A program made the position numbers and the translations under genes. Below are positions 1 through 8,524 of a stretch of DNA of 64,000 nucleotides, piece after piece. The stretch lies in contig NZ_RCCC01000001.1 in the NCBI RefSeq assembly GCF_003663825.1, positions 4,162,501 to 4,226,500 of the forward strand, written 5' to 3'. Positions within the stretch are counted from its first letter, which is position 1; every line of letters begins with the position of its first letter. The DNA comes from Acidovorax sp. 106 (GTDB lineage Bacteria > Pseudomonadota > Gammaproteobacteria > Burkholderiales > Burkholderiaceae_C). The notes beneath the pieces were generated by a model. That model was not told the DNA's origin, did not search any database, and was given only the letters and a program-made list of their open reading frames with translations.

Positions 1-858
1 ACGGTGTTTGAGAACGTGGCCTTCGGCCTGCGCGTCAAGCCCCGTGGCGAGCGCCCAAGCGAAGCGCAGATCAAGCAGAAGGTGACCGACCTGCTCAAGC
101 TCGTGCAGCTCGATTGGCTGGCCGACCGCTACCCCTCGCAACTGTCTGGCGGCCAGCGCCAGCGCATTGCCCTGGCCCGCGCGCTGGCGGTGGAGCCCAA
201 GGTGCTGCTGCTCGACGAGCCCTTTGGCGCGCTCGACGCCAAGGTGCGCAAGGAACTGCGCCGTTGGCTGCGCCGCCTGCACGATGAACTGCATGTGACC
301 AGCATCTTCGTGACCCACGACCAGGAAGAGGCGCTGGAAGTGGCCGACCGCGTGGTCGTGATCAACCAGGGCCGCATCGAGCAAAGCGGCTCGCCCCAGC
401 AGGTGTGGGACCAGCCCGCCAGCCCGTTTGTGTACGGCTTTTTGGGCGATGTGAACCTGTTCCATGGCCGCGCGCACGAAGGGTTGGTGCACCTGGATGG
501 CATGCAGATTGACTCGCCCGAGCACAGCCAGGCACAAAACGCCAAAGCCTTTGCCTACGTGCGCCCGCATGATCTGGATGTGGAGCGCTATTCGCCCGGC
601 GCAGGACTGGACGCCGAAGGCCGCCCACGTGGCATCGTGGCGCAGCTTAGCCGCGCCATCGTGGTGGGGCCGATTGCGCGGTTGGAACTTATTCCCTCCC
701 AAGACCACAAACCAGCGGACAATGCGTCCCCAGACCCCCTGATCGAAGCGCAGATTCCTGCGCAGCAGTTCAAGGAGCAGGGCTTCAAAGAGGGTGAAAC
801 GCTGGTGGTGACACCGCGCCGCGCCCGTGTTTTTTTAGATCACGCTGCGGGGATCTGA
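1..858 (+). CDS. cysA: Sulfate/thiosulfate ABC transporter ATP-binding protein (5' end outside the window)
   Basis: This is the ATPase subunit that powers import of sulfate or thiosulfate through the CysTW permease. The frame is open from base 1, so about 285 C-terminal residues are seen and the Walker A part lies upstream. Visible are the ABC signature [15 protein letters not shown], Walker [16 protein letters not shown] and the H-loop [15 protein letters not shown], followed by a TOBE-like C-terminal domain of the CysA/CbiO type. The signature with the [20 protein letters not shown] stretch is typical of CysA rather than other CUT1-like ATPases. No cysTWP genes follow, so they should lie upstream. 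The gene ends without a clear terminator. Confidence 0.9.
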   Translation, partial: TVFENVAFGLRVKPRGERPSEAQIKQKVTDLLKLVQLDWLADRYPSQLSGGQRQRIALARALAVEPKVLLLDEPFGALDAKVRKELRRWLRRLHDELHVTSIFVTHDQEEALEVADRVVVINQGRIEQSGSPQQVWDQPASPFVYGFLGDVNLFHGRAHEGLVHLDGMQIDSPEHSQAQNAKAFAYVRPHDLDVERYSPGAGLDAEGRPRGIVAQLSRAIVVGPIARLELIPSQDHKPADNASPDPLIEAQIPAQQFKEQGFKEGETLVVTPRRARVFLDHAAGI

Positions 859-1015
859 GCCGGTTTTCTTAGGAAAGCTGCTCGCGATGCAGTGGCTTTC
901 AGCGGATGGTGATTCGACCGCATCACTAGGCGGGGCGCCGCAGACAGTGCTTTGGCACGGCAAGGCGCCCCAACGACGTGAGGCGGTTGAAGGACCATAC
1001 GCCACAAGGATAAGA

Positions 1016-1555
1016 ATGATGGTGTTGAACTGGATTGATCAGGCCCCGCGCCGCGTGCTGGCGCTGATCAGCGTGGCCTGCGTGGCCATGCTGGCTTTTG
1101 GCATGTATTTGCAGCATGTGGTGGGCCTGGAGCCTTGCCCCATGTGCATCGTGCAGCGATATGCTCTCATTTTGGTAGCTGTCTTCGCTGCATTGGCGAG
1201 CGTTAGAGGCTCAAAAGGCTGGTGGATGGGTTTTGCTGCGCTGGGCTTGCTCTCTTCAGGGTTCGGTGCTTTTGTTGCCGCCCGCCAAAGCTGGCTGCAG
1301 TGGTATCCCCCCGAAGTCGCTACCTGCGGCCGCGACTTCTACGGCATGATTGAAAACTACCCCATCGGCCGCGCCATCCCCATGATCTTCCGTGGCTCGG
1401 GTGACTGCACTGCCATCGACTGGACCTTCCTGGGTGGCTCCATCGCCAACTGGTCGTTTATTTGCTTTGTCGGCTTTGGGCTGGTGCTGCTGGCTTTGTT
1501 GGTGCGCGGCTTCAAGGGCGACCGCCGCGGTGCAGCGGGGTACTCGGCTGCTTGA
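1016..1555 (+). CDS. dsbB: Disulfide bond formation protein B (quinone-linked DsbA reoxidase)
   Basis: Inner-membrane protein of 179 residues that reoxidises periplasmic DsbA and passes electrons to ubiquinone. Four hydrophobic segments are present. The first periplasmic loop carries the CPMC pair (C41/C44) and the second carries C104 and C131, the four cysteines expected for DsbB. The start is the first of two adjacent ATGs, preceded by AAGGA at 1006-1010; a longer open frame from 887 has no such support. Bases 1160-1217, encoding about residues 49-67 in the second membrane segment, resemble the dispersed palindromic repeat (family A) found elsewhere in the window. A strong hairpin terminator follows. 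Confidence 0.93.
   Translation: MMVLNWIDQAPRRVLALISVACVAMLAFGMYLQHVVGLEPCPMCIVQRYALILVAVFAALASVRGSKGWWMGFAALGLLSSGFGAFVAARQSWLQWYPPEVATCGRDFYGMIENYPIGRAIPMIFRGSGDCTAIDWTFLGGSIANWSFICFVGFGLVLLALLVRGFKGDRRGAAGYSAA
1160..1217. repeat. Family A palindromic repeat, copy 1 (inside dsbB)
   Basis: Imperfect copy of the 50-60 bp element seen 11 times here. It shares the GTAGCTG and GAGCGTTAGAGGCTCAAAA type blocks with intergenic copies. It is in frame and encodes part of a membrane helix. The palindrome is weaker than in intergenic copies, so this assignment is tentative. Confidence 0.5.
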
Positions 1556-1580
1556 AAATTGTTGCAGGCACCGACTTGGC

Positions 1581-1613
1581 AAAAGGCGCTCTGTGGAGCG
1601 CCTTTTGTTTTTG
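1581..1613 (+). terminator. Rho-independent terminator of dsbB
   Basis: The stem AAAAGGCGCTC pairs with GAGCGCCTTTT around a TGTG loop and is followed by GTTTTTG. It lies 25 bp after the dsbB stop. Confidence 0.85.
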
Positions 1614-1743
1614 TCTGCACGCTCAACGGTACCTGTTCACGCGCTGAGGGATGTGGGCGGGCGGCCCGCCTGTAGCTGCAGGCCGTCAAGGTTGCTCGGT
1701 GCGATCCAATGTGCAAAGGGGGCTATCCCACCGCTTTCGCTGC

Positions 1744-2955
1744 TTATGTCTGGCCCGCAGTGTATGGGCTTGCGCCCTGGTGCAAAAAGGGGGCAGAAGC
1801 ACCATTCGATTCGACCCGATTGCGTCCTGCGGCCTTGCCCCGGTAAAGCGCTGCATCGGCGGCCCGCATGGCGCCTTCCAGGGCCGGAAGGCTGGCGAAG
1901 TCGCCTGAAACCCCGATCGTGACCGTACAGCGCAGCGGTTCGTCAAAGCCGCTGATTTCGATGGTTTGATTTTCAACCGCCTTGCGCACACGCTCTGCCA
2001 GTTGCAGGACACCCGCACCGTCGCTGCCTGTGCAGATGGCGACAAACTCTTCGCCGCCGATGCGGGCTGTCAGATCGCCACGGCGCACTGTGGTGCGCAG
2101 CACCTCTGCTACGCGGCACAGTACGGCGTCTCCGATCTGGTGGCCGTGGGTATCGTTGATGCGTTTGAAATGGTCGACATCCAACAGCATCAAGAAGGCC
2201 GGAGCCGCCTGGCGCAGATTGAAATACCGGTCCAGCGCCTCTGAAAGACCTCTGCGGTTGAGCAGCTGCGTCATCGGATCACGCGCTGCCATGCTGCTCA
2301 AATCATCGGTCAGGCGCCGCAGTACCAGCCAAACGATGGAGGGCGGCACCACAGTGGCCAGGGACGACATATAGATGTAGAACACCATTTGGAAATGGCT
2401 GCCCATGTGTAGCGCTTCCAGGCCGCCGTCCAGAACCTTCACGAATTTGATGGCGTTGAGCACGCAAATGCCGCCGATCAGGAGCGCAAAAAACGCCATC
2501 TCCCAATACAAATGCTTGGCAAATGTGCGAACGCCATAAAGGGCCGTCAGCGCCATCATCAGGAAAAGCAGTGCGGACATTCCTGACAGCAAGGCGTAGC
2601 GGGCCACAGGCCCCAAGCTCCATTGCACCAGCACCTGCAAGGCGGTGTACGCGATGGCAAATGCCATCAACGGCCGCAACAGGGGAGCGGGGTAGCCAAA
2701 AAACCGCATGACCCCGAGCCCGTAAGCAACGGGAGAGGCCAGCGTGAGGGTGTGGTTAACCACGCTCATCACGCTCCAGGCGGGGCCGCCCTCCACCAGC
2801 TGGAGCACATAGGCCAATCCCAGCAGGAGGTTACCCACGGCAAAAAAGTCCATGCCCATCTTCTTGCCGTGCAGGCGTTTGCTGATGAGCAAAAACATGA
2901 CGGAGAAGCACAGCAAGTGTGCACACAGCATGCCAACGAGAACGTATGCAACCAT
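1744..2955 (-). CDS. Seven-TM membrane diguanylate cyclase (GGDEF)
   Basis: A 403-residue protein. The N-terminal half has about seven hydrophobic segments that look like a membrane sensor. The C-terminal half is a GGDEF domain that should make cyclic di-GMP from two GTP. The active-site loop reads GGEEF at about residues 300-304. RRGD five residues before it fits an inhibitory RxxD I-site, suggesting product feedback. The ATG at 2955 is chosen because the sequence before it has no membrane or family character and overlaps the upstream gene. It starts 14 bp after the GST-like gene and is the last gene of a trhO-GST-cyclase operon. The signal sensed is unknown. Confidence 0.88.
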   Translation of the reverse strand: MVAYVLVGMLCAHLLCFSVMFLLISKRLHGKKMGMDFFAVGNLLLGLAYVLQLVEGGPAWSVMSVVNHTLTLASPVAYGLGVMRFFGYPAPLLRPLMAFAIAYTALQVLVQWSLGPVARYALLSGMSALLFLMMALTALYGVRTFAKHLYWEMAFFALLIGGICVLNAIKFVKVLDGGLEALHMGSHFQMVFYIYMSSLATVVPPSIVWLVLRRLTDDLSSMAARDPMTQLLNRRGLSEALDRYFNLRQAAPAFLMLLDVDHFKRINDTHGHQIGDAVLCRVAEVLRTTVRRGDLTARIGGEEFVAICTGSDGAGVLQLAERVRKAVENQTIEISGFDEPLRCTVTIGVSGDFASLPALEGAMRAADAALYRGKAAGRNRVESNGASAPFLHQGASPYTAGQT

Positions 2956-2969
2956 CTGGGCGTGACCGA

Positions 2970-3665
2970 TCAGTGATGGAACCCGGCGCTGTCGCCTGGG
3001 GCGAAAGTTGCAGCAGGGTGAGGAAACCGCACGCCCTCTGTCCCATCCACCCACGCAGGCAGCTTGTGCATCACGCTCTCCAGCAGATCGCTGGCCTGCC
3101 AATGCGCAAGCCATGCCTGCAAATGGGGCCAGGGCTGTGCTTGCCACCACGCAGAATCAATGCCCGCAAACTGGCGCACAAACGGTGCGATGGCCATGTC
3201 TGCCAAGGCCGCGCGATGGCCGAACAGGTGGTGGCGGGTGGCCAGGCGGGTGTCCAGTGCGCTCAACCAAGCCACGGCGGTGGCACGCGCGGCGCTCACA
3301 TCGGCGCCGGGGTAGCGGCTGGGGTATTTGCAGCGGTCCAGCGCTTGTTTGAAGGGACCATCGCATTCGGCGATCAACTCCAGCATGTCTTGCAATGTGC
3401 CCTGGCTCGGAGTGAGCCAGCCCTTGGGGTCGTGCAGTGCCAGGGACCAAAGCATGATGTCCAGGCTTTGCTCCAGCACTTGGCCATCTGGCAGCACGAG
3501 CACGGGGACGGTGCCTTTGGGCGAGGCTTGCAGCAGCGCCTGGGGCTTGTTCTTGAGGACCACCTCGCGCAGCTCGCACGCCTGCCTGCTCACCGCCAGG
3601 GCCAGTCGGGCACGCATGGCGTAGGGGCAGCGGCGAAAGGAGTAGAGAACGGGCAAGGTGGTCAT
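2970..3665 (-). CDS. Glutathione S-transferase family protein
   Basis: 231 residues with a thioredoxin-fold N-terminal half starting [19 protein letters not shown], whose CPYA resembles the redox-type GSTs and glutaredoxin 2, and an all-helical C-terminal half. Probable glutathione-dependent transferase or thiol reductase; the substrate cannot be told. The start is an ATG that overlaps the stop of the upstream trhO gene as ATGA (3665-3662), so translation is probably coupled. The next gene begins 14 bp after its stop. Annotated by fold and motif, so the family is firm and the reaction is not. Confidence 0.85.
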   Translation of the reverse strand: MTTLPVLYSFRRCPYAMRARLALAVSRQACELREVVLKNKPQALLQASPKGTVPVLVLPDGQVLEQSLDIMLWSLALHDPKGWLTPSQGTLQDMLELIAECDGPFKQALDRCKYPSRYPGADVSAARATAVAWLSALDTRLATRHHLFGHRAALADMAIAPFVRQFAGIDSAWWQAQPWPHLQAWLAHWQASDLLESVMHKLPAWVDGTEGVRFPHPAATFAPGDSAGFHH

Positions 3666-4678
3666 GCCGCGTCTTCCGTGCAGCCTGCGTCGTCTTTGCC
3701 TTCTTTGACTTCTCGCGTGCTGGGCCGTGCAGAGCTGCTGGGCTGGCGTGCGCCGATGTGTTCCTGGCCGCGCTGGGCCGCCAGCTGCATTTGCCGCTCG
3801 CGCTCGGCCAGTGCGCGTTCTTGCTCGGGCGTGCGGGTGCCGTGGCAATAGGGGCAACTCACGCCTTGCACATAGTGAGGGTGTGCCAGCTCGGCTTCGC
3901 CCAGCGGCATGCGGCAGGAGCGGCACAGCTGGTGCGGGCCACGCACCAGGCCGTGGCCTACGGAGACACGCTCATCAAACACAAAGCAGTCGCCCTGCCA
4001 GCGGGTGGCTTCTGCGGGCTCCGTCTCCAGGTATTTGAGGATGCCGCCTTCGAGGTGATAGACCTCGTCAAAGCCTTGCGACTTGAGGAAGGCGGTGGAC
4101 TTTTCGCAGCGGATGCCGCCCGTGCAGAACATGGCCACCTTGGGGTTGCCCGCCAGCACGCCGCCGGGCTGCGACTGTTGTGCCACCCAGGCCGGAAACT
4201 CGGAAAAGCTTTTCGTGTGCGGGTTGATGGCGCGCTCGAAGGTGCCGATGCCCACTTCATAGTCGTTGCGCGTATCGATGACCACCACGCTGGGGTCGTC
4301 GATGAGGGCGTTCCAGTCGCTGGGTTTGACGTAGGTGCCTGCGTTGCGCGCGGGGTTCAGGCCGGGCACGCCCAGGGTGACGATCTCTTTTTTGAGCCGT
4401 ACGCGCATGCGGTAGAAGGGCATGGCGCTGGCGGGTGCCTCTTTGTGCTGCAGGGCGGCAAAGCGGCTGTCGCTGCGCAGCCAGCCCAGCACCGCGTGCA
4501 CACCGTTGGGCGTGCCTGCGATGGTGCCGTTGATGCCTTCGTGCGCCAGCAGCAGCATGCCGCGCACGCCGTGGGCCTCGCAGAGACTTTGCAGGGGCGC
4601 TTGCAGCGCGGCAAAGTCGGGCAGATCAACGAATTGGTAGAGGGCGGCGGTGATGAAGGGAGGCGCGACCGGGTTCAC
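3662..4678 (-). CDS. trhO: tRNA uridine(34) hydroxylase, rhodanese family (long form)
   Basis: Homologue of TrhO (YceA), which hydroxylates C5 of U34 in some tRNAs using oxygen. An N-terminal ferredoxin-like domain is followed by a rhodanese domain with the active-site loop [10 protein letters not shown] (catalytic Cys about residue 185). The C-terminal extension has two CxxC pairs (CRSC and CPYC), probably a zinc site. The GTG at 4678 gives the N-terminus expected for the family (338 aa); the frame stays open to a GTG at 4747, so the start is uncertain and no good ribosome site marks either. It heads an operon with the GST and cyclase genes. A second, shorter paralogue lies at 23.4-24.1 kb. 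Confidence 0.88.
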   Translation of the reverse strand: MNPVAPPFITAALYQFVDLPDFAALQAPLQSLCEAHGVRGMLLLAHEGINGTIAGTPNGVHAVLGWLRSDSRFAALQHKEAPASAMPFYRMRVRLKKEIVTLGVPGLNPARNAGTYVKPSDWNALIDDPSVVVIDTRNDYEVGIGTFERAINPHTKSFSEFPAWVAQQSQPGGVLAGNPKVAMFCTGGIRCEKSTAFLKSQGFDEVYHLEGGILKYLETEPAEATRWQGDCFVFDERVSVGHGLVRGPHQLCRSCRMPLGEAELAHPHYVQGVSCPYCHGTRTPEQERALAERERQMQLAAQRGQEHIGARQPSSSARPSTREVKEGKDDAGCTEDAA

Positions 4679-4795
4679 GGGATAGCAAAAAGATGCGAAG
4701 TGTGGGAGATGGGGCAGGCGGGTAAACAGGGCGATGATAGCGGTCACCTTTCGTTACGATGTCGGGGTACCAAACGCAGCCGCCAGGTGAGTCGC

Positions 4796-6400
4796 ATGAG
4801 CAAGGAATCCACTATCCATCTTTTCCGCCGGCTGGAGCAGCTCAATGGCATTGGGGCAGCGTTGTCGCGCGAGCGGGACATTGAGCGGCTGCTCGAGAAC
4901 ATCCTGGAGGCCGCCAAGACCATCACTGCTGCGGACGGTGGCACGCTCTACAGCGTGACGGAAGACCAGGCGGCCCTGAAGTTTGAGATCTTGCGCACCG
5001 ACTCGTTGGGCATACGCCTGGGGGGCACCACGGGCAAACCCATTGACCTGCCACTGCTGCCCCTGCGCACCACCGATGGGGCCCCCAATGACTCGCTGGT
5101 GGCGGCGCACTCGGCCATTCACGACCGCACGGTGAACATTGCCGATGCTTACAGCGCACAGGGCTTCGATTTTTCAGGGACACGCGCTTTTGATGCGCGC
5201 ACGGGGTATCGCTCGCAGTCGTTCCTGACGGTGCCGATGAAGAACCACGACCGCGAGCTGATTGGCGTGCTGCAGCTCATCAATGCGCGTGACCCGGAGA
5301 CGGGCGAGGTGATGGCGTTTTCGCAGGCCGACCAAAGCCTGGCCGAGTCGCTGGCCTCACAGGCCGCTATTGCGCTCACCAACCGGCTGCTGGTCACGCA
5401 GCTCGAGCGCCTGTTCGAGTCGTTTGTGAACCTCATCAACCTGGCCATTGATGAAAAGTCGCCCTACACCGGGGGGCACTGCCAGCGCGTGCCCGCGCTG
5501 ACCATGATGCTGGCCGAAGCCGCCCACGCAGTGCAAGAGGGGCCGCTGGCCCACTTTGCCATGACCGACCGCGACCGCTACGAGCTGAAGATGGCCGGGC
5601 TGCTGCACGACTGCGGCAAGATCACCACCCCTGTGCATGTGGTGGACAAAGCCACCAAGCTGCAAACGCTGTACGACCGCATCGGACTGGTGGATACGCG
5701 CTTTGAAGTGCTCAAGCGCGATGCAGAACTGGCTGCCCTGCGGCGCCAGCTGGCCCTGCGCCCGGTGGCCGATGCGGCGGCGGAAGCCCAGGTGCAACAG
5801 GCCTTGCAGCAAGAGCTGGCCGTGCTGGACGCCGACCGTGATTTTTTGCGCAAGGCCAATATCGGGGGAGAGGCCATGTCGGCGGCAGACCAGCAGCGCG
5901 TGCGCGACATAGGTGTGCAGCGCCAGTGGCGCAACCCGCAGGGCATTCAAACCAGCTTTTTGACGGCCGAAGAGGTCGAGAACCTCACCATCCGCTCGGG
6001 CACGCTGACGCAGGCCGAGCGCGACATCATCAACCACCACATCGTGGCCACCAACAAGATGCTGGAGACGCTGCCCTGGCCGCGCCACCTCAAGAACGTG
6101 CCCGAGTACGCGGGCGGCCACCACGAGCGCATGGACGGGCGCGGCTACCCCAAGGGCCTGACGCGCGACCAGATGTCAGTGCAGGCCCGCATGATGGGCA
6201 TCGCTGATGTGTTTGAGGCGCTCACAGCGGCCGATCGCCCGTACAAGCGCGGCATGACGGTATCGCAGGCCGTGTCCATCATGGAGCGCATGTGCGAGAA
6301 CGGGCACATCGACCCCGATCTGTTTGCGGTGTTTATCGGGCAGGGTGTGCACGTACGCTATGCACGCCAGTTCCTCGATCCCCTGCAATGTGATTTGTGA
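4796..6400 (+). CDS. GAF and HD-GYP domain cyclic-di-GMP phosphodiesterase
   Basis: A 534-residue cytoplasmic protein. Residues about 15-205 form a GAF sensor domain. The C-terminal half is an HD-GYP domain that hydrolyses cyclic di-GMP. The HD signature LLHDCGKITTP is near residue 268 and the HHE...GYP segment, HHERMDGRGYPKGL, near 441, so both diagnostic motifs are intact. About 110 residues separate them and include a charged helical stretch. The ATG at 4796 is preceded by AGGTGAG. It is divergent from trhO with a 117 bp gap. It is the only phosphodiesterase seen; three cyclases are nearby. Confidence 0.92.
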   Translation: MSKESTIHLFRRLEQLNGIGAALSRERDIERLLENILEAAKTITAADGGTLYSVTEDQAALKFEILRTDSLGIRLGGTTGKPIDLPLLPLRTTDGAPNDSLVAAHSAIHDRTVNIADAYSAQGFDFSGTRAFDARTGYRSQSFLTVPMKNHDRELIGVLQLINARDPETGEVMAFSQADQSLAESLASQAAIALTNRLLVTQLERLFESFVNLINLAIDEKSPYTGGHCQRVPALTMMLAEAAHAVQEGPLAHFAMTDRDRYELKMAGLLHDCGKITTPVHVVDKATKLQTLYDRIGLVDTRFEVLKRDAELAALRRQLALRPVADAAAEAQVQQALQQELAVLDADRDFLRKANIGGEAMSAADQQRVRDIGVQRQWRNPQGIQTSFLTAEEVENLTIRSGTLTQAERDIINHHIVATNKMLETLPWPRHLKNVPEYAGGHHERMDGRGYPKGLTRDQMSVQARMMGIADVFEALTAADRPYKRGMTVSQAVSIMERMCENGHIDPDLFAVFIGQGVHVRYARQFLDPLQCDL

Positions 6401-6401
6401 T

Positions 6402-6458
6402 TGCTATAAAAAATATAGCTGATTGCGCTCTATTTCATTGCTATGAGGGCTCTTTGGG
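6402..6458. repeat. Family A palindromic repeat, copy 2
   Basis: TTGCTATAAAAAATATAGCTG, then GATTGCGCTC and an imperfect return arm ending GAGGGCTC. It fills the gap between two convergent genes and runs into the end of the tetR coding region, so it may act as a terminator in both directions. Confidence 0.6.
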
Positions 6459-7124
6459 TGCTGCGGTAGGCGCCCGGTCTTCCCGGGAGGGGGCGGACAG
6501 GTGCTCGGGCCGCCGCATCTCGTACGCGCGGGCAAAGGTGTTGACTGCGCGGTCGGCGCAGGCCTGGATCTCGGCAGGGGGCAGCGGGGGCAGGTTGCGG
6601 TAGTACCACCGCGGCAGCAGCTCTGCCTGTAGCAGCGAGAAAAACTGGCGCGCCGCCAGGTAGGGATCGCCGTAGCGCATGACGCCTGCGTCCATGGCGC
6701 GGCTAAAAAAAGAGCCCAGGTCCTGCACGCCCTGGTGGGGACCGGCGTCGTAGAAGAGGGCGCCCATGTCCGAGCGGCCCGCCTCTGCGAGCACCATGCG
6801 CTGTATGGCAATCAGCTGATCACTGCAGATGAAGGCGGCCAGCGTTCGTGCGAACTCATCCAGCCGCCGACCCACCCCGGCGCTGACGTCCTGCTCCATC
6901 AGCATTGCATCGAACGCTGGCCGGACATGGCGCTGGCCCACCGCCATGGTCGCCGCTTGGAAAAGCGCCTCCTTGGATGGGAAGTAGCCGTAGATGGTGG
7001 ACTTGGAGCCGCCAATGCGGCGAACGATCTCGGCCATGGACGCGCGCTCAAACCCGAACTCCAGAAAGACCTGCGAGGCGATTTCCAAAATCGCCTCGCG
7101 GCGTGCTTCCGTGCGAACTTTCAT
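6441..7124 (-). CDS. TetR-family repressor, divergent from the RND efflux operon
   Basis: 227 residues. The N-terminal helix-turn-helix (residues about 10-55, with SKSTIYGYFPSKEALF) is classic TetR, and the C-terminal half is a ligand-binding helical domain of the AcrR/AefR type. The ATG is preceded by AGGAG. It is transcribed away from the efflux operon, 170 bp upstream of it, and a palindrome between the two genes (7211-7227) is a plausible operator. The likely role is to repress the pump until a toxic compound binds. Its 3' end overlaps the family A repeat at 6402-6458. Confidence 0.9.
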   Translation of the reverse strand: MKVRTEARREAILEIASQVFLEFGFERASMAEIVRRIGGSKSTIYGYFPSKEALFQAATMAVGQRHVRPAFDAMLMEQDVSAGVGRRLDEFARTLAAFICSDQLIAIQRMVLAEAGRSDMGALFYDAGPHQGVQDLGSFFSRAMDAGVMRYGDPYLAARQFFSLLQAELLPRWYYRNLPPLPPAEIQACADRAVNTFARAYEMRRPEHLSAPSREDRAPTAAPKEPS

Positions 7125-7174
7125 GCCGTGCTCCTATGAATTTCTTTTAACCGTACCGATGAGTCCATTTTTGC

Positions 7175-7204
7175 TTGACAAGCCGAATGTGTCAAATTGA
7201 TAAT
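7175..7204 (+). promoter_or_regulatory. Probable sigma-70 promoter of the RND efflux operon
   Basis: TTGACA at 7175-7180 and GATAAT at 7199-7204 with an 18 bp spacer, about 90 bp before the adaptor gene start and just before the palindrome at 7211. Confidence 0.65.
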
Positions 7205-7210
7205 CGTCAA

Positions 7211-7227
7211 TACCGTACTGTTCGGTA
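7211..7227. promoter_or_regulatory. Putative TetR operator
   Basis: TACCGTACTGTTCGGTA has inverted TACCG/CGGTA arms. It lies at the expected transcription start of the efflux promoter, where bound repressor would block initiation. A related half-site, ACCGTACCG, lies at 7150-7158 near the tetR gene. Confidence 0.6.
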
Positions 7228-7294
7228 CAGTTAAATCGTGTTTCACCTTGTCAGGTCGGGCGTACCAAAGCGCCTGGGCCGAGGAGCTTTGTTC

Positions 7295-8503
7295 ATGCGC
7301 TTGCATCCTGCTATTCAACGACCCGTGGCCGTGTTGGCCACCGTTTCCGCCCTGGCACTGGCCGCCTGCGGCGAAGCGCCTCAGCCGCCGGCCACCGGCG
7401 GCGGGGGCGTGCCCCAGGTCCGGGTCATTACCGTGCAATCCCAGCGCCTGCCGCTGACCACCGAGCTGCCCGGCCGTGTGGCCCCTGCGCTAATTGCCGA
7501 GGTACGCCCCCAGATCACCGGGCTGGTGCTGCAGCGCCGCTTCAAAGAAGGCAGCGATGTGAAGGCGGGCGATGTGCTCTACCAGATCGACCCCGCCACC
7601 TACCGCGCCAATGTGGACAGCGCCCAGGCCACCCTGGCCAAGGCCGAGGCGAACCTGGTCACCGTGCGGCTGAAGGCCGGGCGCTTCAAGGAGCTGTCTG
7701 CCATCAAGGCCGTGAGTCAGCAGGATGCCGACGACGCCGCCGCGTCGCTGCTGCAGGCCGAGGCCGAAGTCAGCGCCGCCCGCGCCACGCTGCAAACCCA
7801 GCGCATCAACCTGGACTACACCCGCATCACCTCGCCCATCAGCGGGCGCATCGGGCGCTCCAGCGTCACCCCTGGCGCGCTGGTCACCGCCAATCAGGCC
7901 GGTGCCATGGCCACGGTGCAGCAGCTGGACCCGATCTATGTGGACGTGACGCAGTCCACCAGCACGCTGCTGGCGCTCAAGCGTTCGATGGACGCAGGCA
8001 CCCTCAAAACCGGCACCGCCAAGGTGCGTCTGGTGCTGGAGGATGGCAGCGTGTACGCGCAGCCAGGCAAGCTGCAGTTTTCGGACGTGACGGTGGACCA
8101 AAGCACGGGCGCCGTGACGCTGCGCGCCGAGTTCCCCAACCCCCGCGCCGATTTGCTGCCGGGCATGTATGCCCGCGCTGTTTTGGAAGAAGGCGTGCTG
8201 GAGCAAGCCCTGCTGGTGCCCCAGCCCGCTGTGGGCCGTGACACCACCGGTAAGCCCTACGTCTTTGTGGTCGATGGGGAAGGCAAGTTGCAGCAGCGCA
8301 GCCTGACTGCTGACCGCGCCGTGGGTGACCAGTGGCTGGTGACGGATGGGCTGAAAGCGGGCGACACCGTGGTGGTGGAAGGCCAGCAAAAAGCGCGTGC
8401 TGGCCAGCCTGTGCAAGCCCAGCCCTACACCCCCGCCGCCTTCAAAAAGACGGAAGCGGTGCAGAAGATTGCCGCCGCCAGCGCACCCTCCAGCGCCCGT
8501 TGA
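7295..8503 (+). CDS. RND efflux periplasmic adaptor lipoprotein (membrane fusion protein)
   Basis: 402 residues, AcrA/MexA family. A signal peptide ends in the lipobox LAAC, so the mature protein should be lipid-anchored in the inner membrane. The lipoyl halves, a helical hairpin (about residues 85-160) and beta-barrel regions follow in family order; the ETRL-like ends are replaced by EAVQKIAAASAPSSAR. The ATG at 7295 follows GAGGAG at 7281-7286; an in-frame GTG at 7238 would spoil the signal peptide. First gene of a three-gene pump operon, 21 bp before the transporter gene. Confidence 0.93.
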   Translation: MRLHPAIQRPVAVLATVSALALAACGEAPQPPATGGGGVPQVRVITVQSQRLPLTTELPGRVAPALIAEVRPQITGLVLQRRFKEGSDVKAGDVLYQIDPATYRANVDSAQATLAKAEANLVTVRLKAGRFKELSAIKAVSQQDADDAAASLLQAEAEVSAARATLQTQRINLDYTRITSPISGRIGRSSVTPGALVTANQAGAMATVQQLDPIYVDVTQSTSTLLALKRSMDAGTLKTGTAKVRLVLEDGSVYAQPGKLQFSDVTVDQSTGAVTLRAEFPNPRADLLPGMYARAVLEEGVLEQALLVPQPAVGRDTTGKPYVFVVDGEGKLQQRSLTADRAVGDQWLVTDGLKAGDTVVVEGQQKARAGQPVQAQPYTPAAFKKTEAVQKIAAASAPSSAR

Positions 8504-8524
8504 ACACCCCGCAAAGAGAATCCC

